DNA from: Rhipicephalus microplus
Lineage: Eukaryota; Arthropoda; Arachnida; Ixodida; Ixodidae
Reading direction: 5' to 3'
DNA length: 64,000 nucleotides
Assembly (NCBI RefSeq): GCF_043290135.1
Contig: NC_134700.1
Location: 155,698,053 to 155,762,052, forward strand
Position 1 is the first letter of the stretch. Every line of letters starts with the position of its first letter. This document shows, piece after piece, positions 33,817 to 46,642 of this stretch. The notes under the pieces were generated by a model. The model saw only the letters and a list, made by a program, of their open reading frames with translations. It did no database searches and had not been told where the DNA came from. The position numbers and the translations under genes were made by a program.

Positions 33817-36800
33817 ATGGACAGATACGATTCCAAAGTGGCACCAATATCTAAGATAGGTAGAGTCCGGGGCATAAATAGACGTAACCACGAGCGCCGA
33901 GCCAATTCAGACATAGGGTACATTAACATGCAGGGTGGTAGGAACAGGCTGAAGTGGGAAGAGATAGAAGAACAGCTAAGGGAAGAGAGGCCGATGGTAT
34001 ACGGTTTTGTAGAAACACATCTCAGGGACATGGAACAACCTCCGAACAATCCGGACTACGCGTGGGAATATTGTAATAGAACAGAAGGCAGCAGAAAGGG
34101 GGGTGGTATTGGGGCATTCATTCATAAAAGTACAGACTGGCAAAGGGTCAAGCAGGAGTGCAAGGAACATTTATGGATAAAAGGGAAAGTGGCAGGTCAA
34201 ATGACACTCCTTGGTTTTGTGTACTTGTGGACGGGAGCAAAGGCGAGAGAGGAAAACCAGGCAATGGTAGAGTGTATATCAAAGATCATTCAGGAGTTAG
34301 GAAGAGAGTGCGAGATAATTATACTAGGAGACATGAATGCGCACATAGAAGATATAGATGGGTATACCGACCCGACAGGCAAAATGATCATGGATATGTA
34401 TGAAAGGCTTGATTTGATCATTTGCAACAGTACCAAGAAGTGTGAAGCGCAAATAACATGGGAGGTAGGAAGGCTTCAGTCGACGATAGATTATGCACTG
34501 ATGTCAAATAGGATGTATGATAAGCTCAGGGGAATGCACATAGATGAAGGTGGCTCCAGAAGTCTGGGTAGCGATCACAAACGTATCAAGCTAAGTTTTG
34601 AAAGAGCAGTGAAAGTGGGAAGGAGACAAGATGAGCAACTACAGGAAAATTTTTATCCAGAAAGGCAAATTGAAATAGCCACTAAATAAATTGAGAAAGT
34701 AATCATGGAGGATAATAAGACAATGTGGACATACACGAATCTCATTAGACTCTTCGAGCTAGAGCTTGCTAAGACGCGTGACAAGTCACGCCGGAAAAGA
34801 AGACACAAACCCAAAAGTTGGTGAGATGAGGAAGTTAAGAGAGCCATAACAAAACGTCAGGAAGCCTCTAGGGAACACAGACATGCTAAGCAGCGGGCTG
34901 AACCGACAGATGATGTTGAAAGGAAATGGGCAATCTTTCCAAGCTGTAGAAGGGATGCATCCCTTCTGATCAATGAAAAGATTAGAAGGAAGGGAGCTCA
35001 GTGGCTGGCAGAAGTACATAAAAAAGATAGAAAGGCAGCTGCGAAATTTTGGAACCATCTAAGCTCCCTAAGAAATGAGACGAGCCTAGAGCAGAGTTTT
35101 ATAACTACAGCCCAAGGCGCTAGGCTAGAAGGGGACGAAGCTATTGAATATATACGAACAAGGGTGACAGAAAAATTTCAACAAAGAAGTACTTTATGCA
35201 CCACAATAGACAAGGACGAATCAAGTGGTGCAATGGCTCCATTTTCACAACAAGAGTGGGAAAGGGCTGAGAAAAGGGTTCCTAGTAGTTCATCAACAGG
35301 CCCAGATGGCATTCCAATTAGGCTGATAAAGACATTAGGTCCGAAGTGTAAGCAGGCTTTGAGAGAGGCAGTGAGCACAATAATAATCGATGGTGAAGTT
35401 CCCGATGGATGGAAACTTAGCAGGATGAGCATGATCTATAAAGGAAAAGGGGACAACGCTGACATAAACAACTACCGTCCTATAACAGTGACATCAATGG
35501 TCTACAGGCTGGCGATGTAGATTATAAAGGAAAGACTGCAGGCGTGGATAGAGGATGAGAAGGTGCTGGGGGAACTGCAGAATGGGTTTCGGAAACACAG
35601 GAGGTTGGAAGACAATCTGTTCTCACTGACGCAGTGCATCGAAATAGCAGAAAAGGAACACAGGCCCCTGTGGCTAGCATTTTTGGATATCAAGGGAGCG
35701 TACGATAGCGTGGTTCAAGAGGAATTGTGGGGAATACTGGACACACTAGGCGTGGAACATGTAGTCACTAATCTTTTAAAGGGTCTCTATAAAGGTAACA
35801 AGGTAGTTATAAAGTGGGAAAAACAGGTATCCAAGCCTGCAGAGGTAAAACGGGGGCTTAGGCAGGGGTTCCCCCTGTCACCCTTATTATTCATGATGAG
35901 CCTCCAAGGATTAGAGGCGAAATTAGAGGGAAGTGGACTGGGATTCAACCTCTCTTTAGTCAAACAAGGAAAACTTATTGATCAGGCACTACCAGCATTA
36001 TTGTATGCAGATGATATAGTGCTAATGGCCAACAACAAGGAAGATTTGCAGAGATTGATGGACATCTGCGGTAATGAGGGAGATAGATTAAATTTTAGAT
36101 TCAGTAAGGAAAAATCAGCAGTCATGATTTTCAATGACAACGAAGGTAGTGGGCTTAGAATACAGGAGGTCACGCTATAGATAACAGATAAATACAAATA
36201 TCTGGGCTTATGGATAAGCAATGGGACCGAGTATCTGAGGGAACACGAAATATACGTGACGACTAAAGGTAACAGGAATGCAGCAGTCATGAAAAATAGG
36301 GCACTGTGGAATTACAATAGGTATGATGTTGTGAGAGGAATATGGAAAGGGGTCATGGTTCCTGGGCTGACGTTCGGCAATGCGGTCTTGTGCATGAGAT
36401 CAGAAGTTCGAGCAAGATTAGAAATTAAGCAACGTGGAATAGGTAGGCTTGCTTTAGGAGCTCACGGCAATACACCAAATCAGGGAGTACAAGGTGATAT
36501 GGGATGGACATCATTTGAAGGCAGGGAAGCTAGCAGCAAGATAAAATTTGAGAAGCGATTGAGAGAAATGCGGGAAGAGCTTTGGGCTAGGAAGGTTTTC
36601 AGCTACTTGTACATGAAGAATGCCGATACAAAATGGAGGAAGCGAACCAGGAAGTTGACTGGTAAATACTTAGAAAACAGCAGGTGGCCAAACCAAAGAG
36701 AACTATCGGTTAAGAAGAAAGTGAAGGAAACGGAGACTAACATGTGGAGAATGGGCATGATTAAGAAGTCCGCACTAGAGATCTATCGAACTTTTAAGCA

Positions 36801-37125
36801 GGAAATTGCCAAGGAAAGGATCTATGATAATACTCGGGGTAGTTCTCTACTGTTTGAGGCCAGGACGGGAGTACTGCGAACCAAGACATATCGGGCCAAA
36901 TACGAAGGGGTAGACACAGTATGCAGTGCGTGTGGAGAAGAGGAAGAAACTGCCGAACACTTGATAATGTTCTGTAAAGGGCTTCACCCTATAGTTCAGG
37001 ATGATGGCGCAGAGTTTTTCAAAGCACTGGGGTTTAGGGACCGGGAGGGCAAAATATACTTTAAGCGGGTAGACTTAACTGGAAGGAGGTTATCTGATTG
37101 GTGGCTAAAGCCAAGGCACGAGTGA
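33817..37125 (+). pseudogene. LINE ORF2, endonuclease-reverse transcriptase, four nonsense codons
   Basis: One continuous frame from ATG 33817 (open from about 33706) to the stop at 37123-37125, broken by TAA 34687, TGA 34822, TAG 35518 and TAG 36178; no frameshift. Endonuclease motifs: GYINMQGG, VETHLRDM, LGDMNAHIED, STIDYALMS and GSDHKRI. RT motifs: TGPDGIPIRLIK, NNYRPITV, motif A FLDIKGAYD, motif B LRQGFPLSPLLF, motif C YADD at 36004-36015, then LNFRFSKEKSAVMIF and KYLGLWIS. A CxxC-x7-H-x4-C finger (CSACGEEEETAEHLIMFC) lies near the C terminus, as in many LINEs. It would nick target DNA and prime reverse transcription, but this copy cannot make the whole protein. Confidence 0.92.
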
Positions 37126-37258
37126 AAATTAAACTATTCACTGCAAAGTACGAATCCTCAAACTCACTTTTTAAGGGAAAAAAATAAATATAGTTTTTGG
37201 TTCATTAGGTATTACGGCTTGGTGGCGCTAGCCACCGCCCGATCTAAAGGGTACAGCC

Positions 37259-37280
37259 ATATCCATCCATCCATCCATCG
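37259..37280 (+). repeat. (ATCC)n tail of the LINE
   Basis: Five ATCC units directly after the LINE 3' UTR, the usual place for a short simple-repeat tail in CR1/RTE-like elements. Confidence 0.85.
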
Positions 37281-37284
37281 TTAG

Positions 37285-38035
37285 GAAGCCTTCGTGTGCT
37301 CGCCGGGTTAGGTGGGGTGACGCGCACATGAAGGCTTTTTACAAGGCGTCGGTTTCCGATGGCCTAGACGCTTAGCTCCTCACGGCTTCTTGCCGTGCGA
37401 AATTGTCAGGGAACGTGATTATGTGTGCGGTGACTGAAGTTACCGTGGCGAGGGGCCTCTCTGGTCGGGCCTCCCTGGTCTGCTTGGCGTCTGGCCCAAA
37501 GCGGTGGCCCCATTGTCAAAGTCATGGCCGTCTTCCCAAAACAAATATTGCCCCTCATCAACCCCGGGAAGTAGGTAGTGCCGGGACAGACGTACGAATG
37601 ATGCAGGATCATGATAAGTTGATCAGTTATGTGAGACTCTGGGATACAGTGCATCTGGGCGCCGCGATTCTTTCCTCTCTGACAACAGCATTACGATGAG
37701 TGTTACGCAAGGGTACCGACATCCCCCCAAGCCTCTTCCTCTGCCTGCTCTAAACCTCGTTCAAGAACGCCTGACAGCTTCACGTATGCCATTTATCAGC
37801 GCTGGATATTTGAATCACGGCAGCACCCAATATGACATAAAGGAGCAGGTGGTTAACATGCCGATCGACGTAGCTAACACTGTGCAATGCCGGTCGTGGA
37901 ACACGCCCGACAACGCTGTCTCCAACATACTGTACACATGATGCGCAGGATCGTTAAACCTTCCTACAGAAATGGTCTCGCCAAGAAACGCCTCGTCAAG
38001 CTCTGAGCAACACCGTTCACTTTGTGAACATGGCG
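37285..38035. other. GC-richer segment, no gene recognised
   Basis: Lies between the LINE tail and repeat copy B. It could be another element's remnant, but no ends or motifs are recognised. Confidence 0.35.
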
Positions 38036-38039
38036 ATGA

Positions 38040-39758
38040 TTTTAAATGCGAAGCATTTCTTAGCGAACTTCGGCGACTTTGAGTCTATACCTATCTATAT
38101 ATCTATCATCCAGCCACCTCCAACTTTTAGCTCTTTTGGCCGTTTAGATAATCGTATCAATACCAAACTTGGTACGGCATAACATGACTGTGAAAAGAAC
38201 ATACTTGACTAGTCATAACATGAAAATCATGGCATGTATGTCATGAATATCATGATTTACAATTCATGGTCCTACAGCTCTCGTGGTGGTATCGCTCACA
38301 TCGCATGTTGCAAAACTGGTATGGTATGGCATGATTGCATGGCGAACACAAGCGACAGACCCTAACATGAAAATTATGACATGCGTTTCACGTAACAACA
38401 TGAATACATGCCACGCTCATGATGCACTCGTGGCCGTTTCGCTAACGTAACATATACCAAATTTGATATTACAGTACGTGAATGGATGACGGAGGTATGT
38501 GACTAGTGCAAACATGATAATCATGAGATGCGTGTGTAACAACGACTTCATGCCACGCTCATGATGCGCTGGCGGCCTTTCACAAGCTTCATTTATACCA
38601 AATTTAGTATTACGGAACGTGAATGAATGACGAAGGTATGTACCGGTGCAAACATGATAAACATGAGATGCGTGGCATGAAACAACATTACTACATGATG
38701 TGCTTATGATGCGCTCGCGGCCGTTTCGCTAGCTTCACATGTACGAAACTTGGTATTACGCGACGCGAACGGACGACATAGGTAAATTGCACATCCAAAC
38801 ATGATAATCATAACATGCGTATCATGTAACAACATGACTACATGCCACACTAATAATGCGCTCGCGGCCGTTCAACTAGCTTCACATAAGCTAAGTTTGG
38901 TATTACGTGACGCCAATGAATGGCGAAAGTATGTGACTGGTGCAAACATGGTAATCATGAGATGCGTGTCATGTGAGAACATGACTACATGCCACAGTCA
39001 AGGTGCCAATACAATTCGACATGAAGCGGTGCGCGTGCTCGGCGGCGTTCATTTCGTCGCGTCACGCCGGCGTTGCCACACCAGGCGCCAGTCCTGCCAT
39101 ATACTCACAGGCGCGCGTCGCGCTGCGTTGCTTTGACGCATGCGCCTTTCAGTGCATCACGAAAAGAGGGAGACGCAGTCTTGTCTTGGTAGCACATCGG
39201 CGCGAAATGCAGCATGTCGCATTTCGCGCCGGTTACCGTTGGGCCGCCCCGACGGACGCTGTTCGCACCTGGCGTCAGACTATAGAGAGCTCGCGTTTTG
39301 CTAACGTAACGTTGCTGTACCCAGCGTGCGCGCGCGTCAACGCTACATTGTAGTATACTAGGCCCTTCATGATGCGCTCGTGGCCGTTTTGCTAGCTCTA
39401 CATGTAACAAAATTGGTATTGCGTGACGTCAGTGGATGACGAAATATATGACAGGCGCAAACGTGATAATCCTGACACGCTTGTCATGCAAGAACATGAC
39501 AGCATACCACCCTCATAGCGTGCTCGTGGCCGTTTCGTTAGCTCCACATATACTGAATGTGGTGTCACGTGACGTGAATTAATGTCGCAGGTAAGCGACA
39601 CATACAAACATGATAATCATGTACGGAAGCCATGTAAGGTATCATATACCTCCGAATCGTAACGTTGTGCTGTTTTTAAAGTGACATATCAACATTTCTC
39701 ATTCGTGCTTCGCATATCATCGATTTTCACTGTACGTAGGATCTGCCAACTTTTTTTT
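38040..39758 (+). mobile_element. Hairpin-ended repeat family 1, copy B
   Basis: The longest copy. The left end is TTTT then the perfect hairpin AAATGCGAAGCATTT (38044-38058), CTTAGCGAACTTCGGCG and a short TATC-like stretch. Core units start near 38410, 38552, 38694, 38842, 38990 and 39503 (142-149 bp apart). A GC-rich unrelated segment occupies about 39000-39366. The right end is GTGCTTCGCATATCATCG and, further on, GATCTGCCAACTTTTTTTT. Confidence 0.8.
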
Positions 39759-39789
39759 GGATAGCACAAAACCATGCCTAAGAATGGTT

Positions 39790-39945
39790 GACTTGTATAA
39801 TTTAACGTTTCGAAACTATTGTGACTCTGAGAGACGTTGTAGAGGAGAGCTTTGTTTAATTTCGATGACCTCGGGTTGCTTATCGGACAACCATAAGTAG
39901 GCGGATGTCTGTGCATTTTGCTTCCATCAAAGTAAGGAGAACTTG
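39790..39945 (-). mobile_element. Diverged Ruka-like SINE
   Basis: TTTAACGTTTCGAAACTAT, GACTCTGAGAGACGTTGTAG, TTCGATGACCTCGGGTTGC and TTGCTTCCATCAAAG keep the family order. Confidence 0.55.
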
Positions 39946-40309
39946 GCGCTGAACAAAGCTGGCGTCCTCAAGCTCAGCGAAACAACTTTATAGCGGCTAA
40001 GCACCATCATCAGTAAGGTGCTATCCTGTCGCAGAATTCATCAATATTATGTGCTTCATGGGCAAGCGTTGTCCGCTAACCGAGCTGATCAGCCTACTGT
40101 GCTTCATAGTTGGACATTGATGCCAAGAACCTCGGCAATATGACAGTTTGGTGGTGTAATAAATTCCCTGTGGTACTTATTGTTTATATATATGGACTTT
40201 ATTAGAAACAAATGTTTCCACTAAAATAAGTGATTCATTCTCTTCCACGGTTCACCGACGGTTTAATTCAACAACGACAACAGAATGAAAAGAACGTCTA
40301 ATGTCTTAC

Positions 40310-40515
40310 ATGTCCGCCTCTGTGGTACAGTGATGAATGATGGATTCTCGGCTGCTGATCATAATGTTGCCGCTCAATACCGACTGCGGCACGAACATTG
40401 GGGTGCTTGCGGAATGGAAATGACCCGTGTGCTTTTCGATGACAGTGCGCGTTAATAATCATCAGATTGCCTGAGTTTCTGGAGTCCTTTATACGGCGTG
40501 CATTATAATATCTTG
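40310..40515 (+). mobile_element. Diverged Ruka-like SINE
   Basis: Sense copy: CCGCCTCTGTGGTACAGTGA head, CTCGGCTGCTGATCATAATG, CCGACTGCGGC, then CCTTTATACGGCGTGCATTA near the 3' end. Confidence 0.58.
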
Positions 40516-40519
40516 GCTC

Positions 40520-42740
40520 GTGCTCGTAATATCTCACATGTTATTATTGTCTTACCTAAAATGTTGAGTGAGCTAGCCGTAGTTCGTAATTGTGTTTAGC
40601 TCAGAGCGAGCAGTTGATTTTAGAGGAAAAGAAGGAGAAAAAATAACATAAGAGGAAAAAAAACATTGTTACGCGTGCTATATTCTTTGATGATTTGCGT
40701 CTTGGTTCTTTTTGTAAGCTCTGTGCGAAAAAATTTGACGTCTTTAGACGTCTTTAGTAGTGAGGCATAATTTCGAAAGTCTTCTCTCTTGAATGCGAAG
40801 GCGGTTTCCCCGGTAGGAGCGACGCGCGGAAACGAAGACATCGCGAGAGATCCAGCCTCGAAACTTAAGGAAATTCAGGCACGTATGGGTGAATGCTAAT
40901 CTGACGCGTGACACAAATTTTAAGCCCCAGTCTAGAAGTATAAGTAATAACATTTTTCTAGAACGACTAAGCCAATGTTCTATCTTCGTTGTTATTACGG
41001 TTCTTAGGTGGATCGGTCATGTCTCGGCGTTTGCATATGACTTCAACACTGAACGTGTTCTCACGCTCAACGATACTCTGCGTAATATTTTTATGTATTT
41101 TGTTTTCTGTTCACGCGTTCCAAGCTACAAATTGCGTTTAGATGCGATTTTCAGCACTTGGTACTCTATAGGGAGAACGTAAAGCCGTCTAGTGGGGCTA
41201 ATACTTGATGATGCCATGTCGACAAATATCAACATCCACATGGGATAGTTCAAGGGGAAGTAAAATTCGACGCAGTTGAGCAAAAGACAGGCGAGATTAA
41301 ACCGTGACTACCACAATAGATGCGTTTCACTTTCCTGCACTCCCGAGTCATTCGACCTATTAGTTATAACCCATAATCCCCTAGATGTGTGTGTCATATT
41401 TGTAATTTGCTAGAAAAGGCCAAATTCTGTTTGCTGTACGTTTTTTATGCTCATTTGTTCAGTGAGAGCTGTTTATGCAAGCTGTTATTTGCGAAGCCTG
41501 TTTGTCATACGCAGTCCTGATTGCGGAAAAATTATCGTGTTAAAAAATGGTCATACGGCACAGAAACTTTGTAAATCTCAATACCCGCCGCTGGTGCCCT
41601 ACTAATGAAGAAGGAACAGGGATGGCAGTGAGCCACAGACCCCGAGTACACAAAACGAGAGAATGCTAGGGAACCGCATAGGCAACGACGGCTGCGATAC
41701 GACCTCGAAGAGATGGAATACCAATGACGCCGTGCCCGTAGACTGACAGGTGCGAACGCTGGGTGCCAGCGCGAGGTTCCGTCTCGGGTGTTTGGACATC
41801 AGCGTGTCGTATTTGTGACTATCTCCAGTACATTTCGAACCTCCCTGTGCCGCCCAGAATCAACGTACAAGAACAATCCAACATCACCCTACAGAAGACT
41901 AGCAGCGGCGAAGAAGTAACCTATAGTAACAACCTGCATCATCTAAATAACACCTAGAATCAATCTAGAAGTCACCAGATTAGTCTTCAAAATTGTCGAG
42001 TTTGCTGTTTGAAGCCTTGCCTGGGTTAGGACAAGATTTGGATTTTTTCTTTAGGGGTGAACTTGAAGAAATGAAGCAGCTGAGGTGATATAAAGGTCAA
42101 CCTTTTCTCGGCAAGCCAGTTAGAACAGAACAGTATAGCAAGAGATCAATCATCAAATGATACGGGTCCTCTGTTTTTGTTAGTTGTCGTCCCGAGATTC
42201 TATGACACTTCGCTAAATATCACTCCTCTTCCTGTTTCCACTACTTCTTTTCTCTTTCAAATGCAAGACTTGACACTCACAGCATGTATGCACCATTTCA
42301 TACATCCTAATAAACTTTTCTCCCCCAAAACCTCCGGTGCAACATTGGTTTGGCCCAGTATGTTTCAGATACCATTTTATTAAATGAGCTGTAATGTGAT
42401 TGTGCAAAATATTCGTCGCAAAGATGAATTCAGGTGGATATGTAACAGTACGCAAGTGTTTTCTTTAAATTATCACCGTAAGAAAAGTTAAACTCACTTC
42501 ATATAGATTGTTGTACAGTTGCACACAATAGCAAAAATTGATTTATCCCTCCCTGATAGGAATCAGTACAACAAAAAAGTAAAATGTGTCCTCACAGAAG
42601 TCGTTCATTGCTTACTATAAATTGATATGAAAGAGTTTGCGCAATGTCTTTTGGTGTTTGACAGCTATAAAACTGCTGAACGTGGAAGCATCCGCGTAGC
42701 CGCTTAGTCATAGAACTCCACCCTGGCGATTGCATTCGTC
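40520..42740. other. No gene recognised
   Basis: Mixed A+T-rich sequence with short ORFs; nothing identified. Confidence 0.5.
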
Positions 42741-42747
42741 AATAATC

Positions 42748-42988
42748 ATTGATTGATATGTGTGGTTTAACGTACCGAAACCATCATATAACTATGAGAG
42801 ACGCCGTGGTAGAAGGCGCCGGAAAGTTCGACCTCTTGGGGTTTTCTAACGAGCACCAAAATCTGAGCACACGGGCTTACAGCATCTTCAACTCCACTTA
42901 AAATGCAGCCGCAGCAGCCGGGATTCAAGCCCGCGACCTGCGGGTGAGCAGCCGAGTACCTTAGCCACTAGACCACCGCGGTGGGGCT
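42748..42988 (-). mobile_element. Ruka-like SINE, full length
   Basis: From the TTGATTGATATGTGTGG tail to ACCACCGCGGTGGGGC, with complete head (GGGATTCAAGCCCGCGACC, CTTAGCCACTAGACCACC). No clear flanking duplication. Confidence 0.88.
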
Positions 42989-43102
42989 TCATCTTTGATC
43001 ATTAAACAAACCCTTGTTACCATAGATGCTTGTGGTAGCTTTAATAGTCAAACGTGAGAGCGGAACCAGAGAAAACGACGTGATAGTCAGAAGAACGTGG
43101 CT

Positions 43103-43339
43103 GAGCCCCGCCGTGGTGGCCTAGTGGATAAGGTACACGGCTGCTGACTCGCAGGTCACAAGATCAAATCCCTGCTGCGGCGGCTGCATTTTCGATGGAA
43201 GCGGAAATGGGTCCGGCCCGGTGTTCTCAGATTTAGGTGCTCGTTGAAGAATCCCGAGTGACCGAATTCGGCGAAGCCCTTCATGGCGTCTCCCATAATC
43301 ATATGGCAATTTTGGGACATTCAAACCCACAGCTGACTC
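43103..43339 (+). mobile_element. Ruka-like SINE, sense orientation, full length
   Basis: The head GCCGTGGTGGCCTAGTGG (A box) and AAGATCAAATCCCTGC (B box) lead into the standard body, ending CCCATAATCATATGGC. Flanked by AAGAACGTGGCT (43091-43102) and AAGAACATGACT (43340-43351), two mismatches. It is 115 bp from the inverted copy at 42748-42988. Confidence 0.88.
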
Positions 43340-43849
43340 AAGAACATGACTAGTTGGGCGCTAAACTTGGGTTAAGGTCATGTTGGCGTGAAACACCACT
43401 GCCCGACAAAAGGGAAACGCAGCGCACGTTTCATCTGTACACTATTTTTATGTCAACAAAACTCAATTAAGTTCAATTCAATCTTCTCTTTGGCCGACCA
43501 GGATTGTTCGCGGGGTGAGCGTACGTGGGAAACGCGGAGTTGAAGCCAGACAAATCGGGCGGGCGTCGCAGAGCTGTTTGTAATTGATGGGACTTTAATG
43601 GATGGATGCTTTGCAACGCCAGTGCGAGGGCAATGTTATCCACTGGGGATGTTTGAAGGCGTTCCCTATATTGCACCTCTCATATTAGAAAGGCGCCAAA
43701 TGTGACGGACGCTTAAAAAAAAACAACGCGTTGTAGGAACTAATAGTGGATTCCACGCTCACTCATGAGGCATTACGGTACTTTACCAAGGACGCTGTAA
43801 GAAGACCATGGTAGATTTCAAAGGCGTATTTTTTAAAGTATATATAAAG

Positions 43850-44010
43850 TATGCGGCCATGGTGCTGTAGATAGCGTGCCCGGCATATGATCTCGTGGAC
43901 CTAGAAAGTCGTGGGTCTGAATCCCACTGATGCAACGTTTGTCTTGTGATCGTGCATATTTTTTCGACGTGATTTCCATGACGGAAATATGTCACGGAAG
44001 TTTGGGGAAC
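43850..44010 (+). mobile_element. tRNA-derived SINE (non-Ruka)
   Basis: CCATGGTGCTGTAGATAGCG and, 50 bp on, CGTGGGTCTGAATCCCAC resemble A and B boxes. The body ends ...CGACGTGATTTCCATGACGG... No duplication was identified. Confidence 0.5.
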
Positions 44011-44044
44011 TCCAGCATAAAACGCTTTCATGTTAAAAACATTA

Positions 44045-45025
44045 GCTAAAACAAAATTGCAGGGACTGTCTAAATGACATTAAAGCGAAGAAATAATTTC
44101 ACACCCAAAAAATATGTGAAAAAAAAAACATAGTGTGTTCTGTAAACGACAATATGGCATGAAAATTTAGGATGAATGGTTAACATGGCACTCCACGACA
44201 AGAATTTTCATTATAACGTCAGTATTTGAAAGAAAACAAGTGGTTTTTGCCTTGAGGAGCTTAGGCAGATGTTTGCACAGACTCTCAACATCTAATCATT
44301 GTGTTGAAGCCCTATATTGCCAGCTGCTTTTGTTGAATAATTAAACCGCGTGCACCTTCGTGCAAAATTTGAGTGCTTTCTTTCCCGCCTTCATATTAAA
44401 AACAGGTGTCAGATTACTATAAGTTTTAAATATGTGAGGGCTTCAGATGTACACCTCATATAGATGACTCAATGGTTCTCGCTGCAATGCATATAGAAAG
44501 GTACTTGCAGTCGTGCTAGCTCGCATAGATCGCACATCGACGATGGCGGAAACCATTCGGGGATGTCGTTGAGAGAGGTAATCGTGTGTTCACGTGACGA
44601 AAGCAGTCCACAGCGTCTTGAAAGCAACAGACTTGCACTGGTGGTTATGGACTAGGGTATGTTGGGGCGAAACGCGACAGTTTGACTTTGCTGACCTCTG
44701 TAGCTATCGCATAAGTACTTTTCTTTTTTTATATCTTTCAGCAATAGGTGCTTGTAGTTGTATATTTTTTGTGCGTAAAAGCTTAATACTGTTCAGAGTG
44801 TTCTCGCGGGGAAAATTACGTGGCTGGGCTCAGTGTCTTCGTGACCCGTCAAAAAGGGGAGGAATTCTGCCCGTTGGATCCGCGCGCCGAAAAGGCATTG
44901 AAGTGCCTCAGGAAGTCGCTTGTTAGGTGAACCAATTACCCATACTAATTATACATTATTTTTCTTGTTTAAGAGAGTTATAACGTGCAAGAGAGTATTA
45001 TTAGAGATTCATTGGTGCAAAACGA
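44045..45025. other. No gene recognised
   Basis: Includes a 110-codon ORF (44594-44926) with a basic C-terminal segment and no family resemblance. Confidence 0.4.
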
Positions 45026-45029
45026 CATG

Positions 45030-46028
45030 AAAAAAATGGCAGCATATCCACGGAGTGAATGATGGAGAGTGGGGCAAAGAATTCGTCCGTCCATTCGTTC
45101 TTGCTTCCGTCCGTCAATGTGACCGTCCATGCGTCCATCAGCCCGTCCCTGCGTGCGTCTGTTCGTGCATACGTCCCTGCGTTCGTCCATGCATCCGCCC
45201 CTGCGTCCGTTCATGCGTCCATCCATGCATCTGTCTATGTGTCCGTTCGTCCATCTATTCAACACTCCAAGTACCACCATCTCGCATCTTTTCATCATAG
45301 ATTCCCCACATAGAAGCATCGCCATCCAGCGGACATTCCAAGGACTAAACGAGAGGTGGGACACGTACACTTTCTTACGGCTTGCGCTTCGGGTCCACTT
45401 CCCACCTTTAAGCACCTCGAGTTCATGGTATATACTAGTTCACTGTATTCATGGCACTGCGGCCGAACGCTCGCTAAACCTTTCGAAAACCAAGGAGGTT
45501 ACGCCCAGCGAGTATGACGTAGCAAACTTTTTCAGACAGATAGTGCTCAATGTACATGCCAATGGCTGCTAATGGGAAATGCGAGGCGGAGAATTTGGCT
45601 TTTACTTTCTTACGGCTTGCGCTTTGTATCTACTTCCCATTTTTAACCACCTCGAGTTCATTCATGGTATATACAAGTTCATTGTATTGATGGCACTGCG
45701 GCTCAACGCTCGCTAAACCTTTCTAAAGCTAAGGAGATTACACCCAGCGAGTATAACGTACCAACCCTTTCTTGTCAGATAATGCTCAATGTACATGCCA
45801 ATGGCTGCTAATGGTGATCGCAGCCTGCGCGTTAACTAAATGCCGAATGCTCCTGTCTCTCATTCCCCATTAGCAGCCATTGACATGTACATTGAGCACT
45901 ATTTTTTATTGTTCAACAACGCACAGAAGAAGTCTCTCACCGGCACCACCTTGGAGGTCAAAATCTTATACTTGTTACATACTACGGGAGACGAACGGGT
46001 GCCGTTATAAGGAGCTTCACCCCTAAAA
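45030..46028 (-). mobile_element. Hairpin-ended repeat family 3, copy E
   Basis: Minus orientation. The left end is CTTTTAGGGGTGAAGCTCC then TTATAACGGCAC (hairpin at 46011-46023). The right end is CCATCATTCACTCCGTGGAT then ATGCTGCCATTTTTTT (to 45030). Inside are two tandem copies of a segment of about 230 bp (45368-45592 and 45602-45813), an inverted piece of that segment (45862-45906) and a 12-bp minisatellite. Confidence 0.65.
45086..45262. repeat. 12-bp minisatellite, CGTCCATGCGTC-like
   Basis: Roughly fifteen imperfect units based on CGTCC(A/C)TGCGT, inside family 3 copy E. Confidence 0.85.
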
Positions 46029-46642
46029 GCACTGACTGCTGTTGTTGAGGACAGGACTCACTTCATTCACGGTATACATAAAGCTGTTCCGCGTTCCCGA
46101 GGATGATCTGAAGAGTTGCATGAAAACATTAAAAGAATCTCCTAGTCAAGGTGGTCACAAGCACGTCTCGGAATCAAGTTTTAATGAAATAATTTTGATA
46201 CTGAAATTTTTAAAATAACAAGCGATAAAAATCCGAAATTCATCACCTCACAAAGCCTGGCTGACTAAAATGAAAGACAAAATGGCCGCGCAGTTCTGCA
46301 TCAAAACGGCAAAAGGAGATCTAGCCTCCAATAATTTAATAACCTAATGATGTGTGAGCATTTAACGAAAGATACCATTGGCACAAAGAAAGACTGGGCG
46401 GGCTTGATCGGTTTTGGAGCAACACAGCCCCAGGTTTTGCCTTAGTCTGGATTCATTGAGTGGAGTGCGAGGAATGGGCTCATGAAGACTGCGTAGAGGC
46501 TCACGGTGTGAATTTCAGGTGCTTGTACTGCAGAATCTGAAGACATAAAATTTTTTCACACTGACTAGTTTTGCCCCACGCTGTGTCTCCCTTTGCTGCA
46601 CAGGTTGGGGCAAAATGAGACATCTGGTGCATTGTCTAATTC

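Larger units (their letters stand above)
33176..37280 (+). mobile_element. Non-LTR retrotransposon (LINE), near full length, disabled
   Basis: The element carries an esterase-like ORF1, an endonuclease plus reverse transcriptase ORF2, a short 3' UTR (GCTTGGTGGCGCTAGCCACC region) and a 3' tail of ATCC repeats at 37259-37280. The order SGNH-esterase ORF1, EEP endonuclease, RT is known from CR1-like elements; I do not assign the clade firmly. The 5' limit is uncertain. The ORF1 frame is open back to 32948 apart from a TAG at 33173 just before the ATG, so more ORF1 or 5' UTR may lie in the GC-rich 32,600-33,170 segment. Confidence 0.9.

Noticed and set aside
43103..43180. tRNA gene
   Set aside because: A and B boxes belong to a SINE head; no cloverleaf with acceptor stem is maintained.
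45055..45300. Cys/Val/Arg-rich ORFs
   Set aside because: Products of the 12-bp minisatellite.
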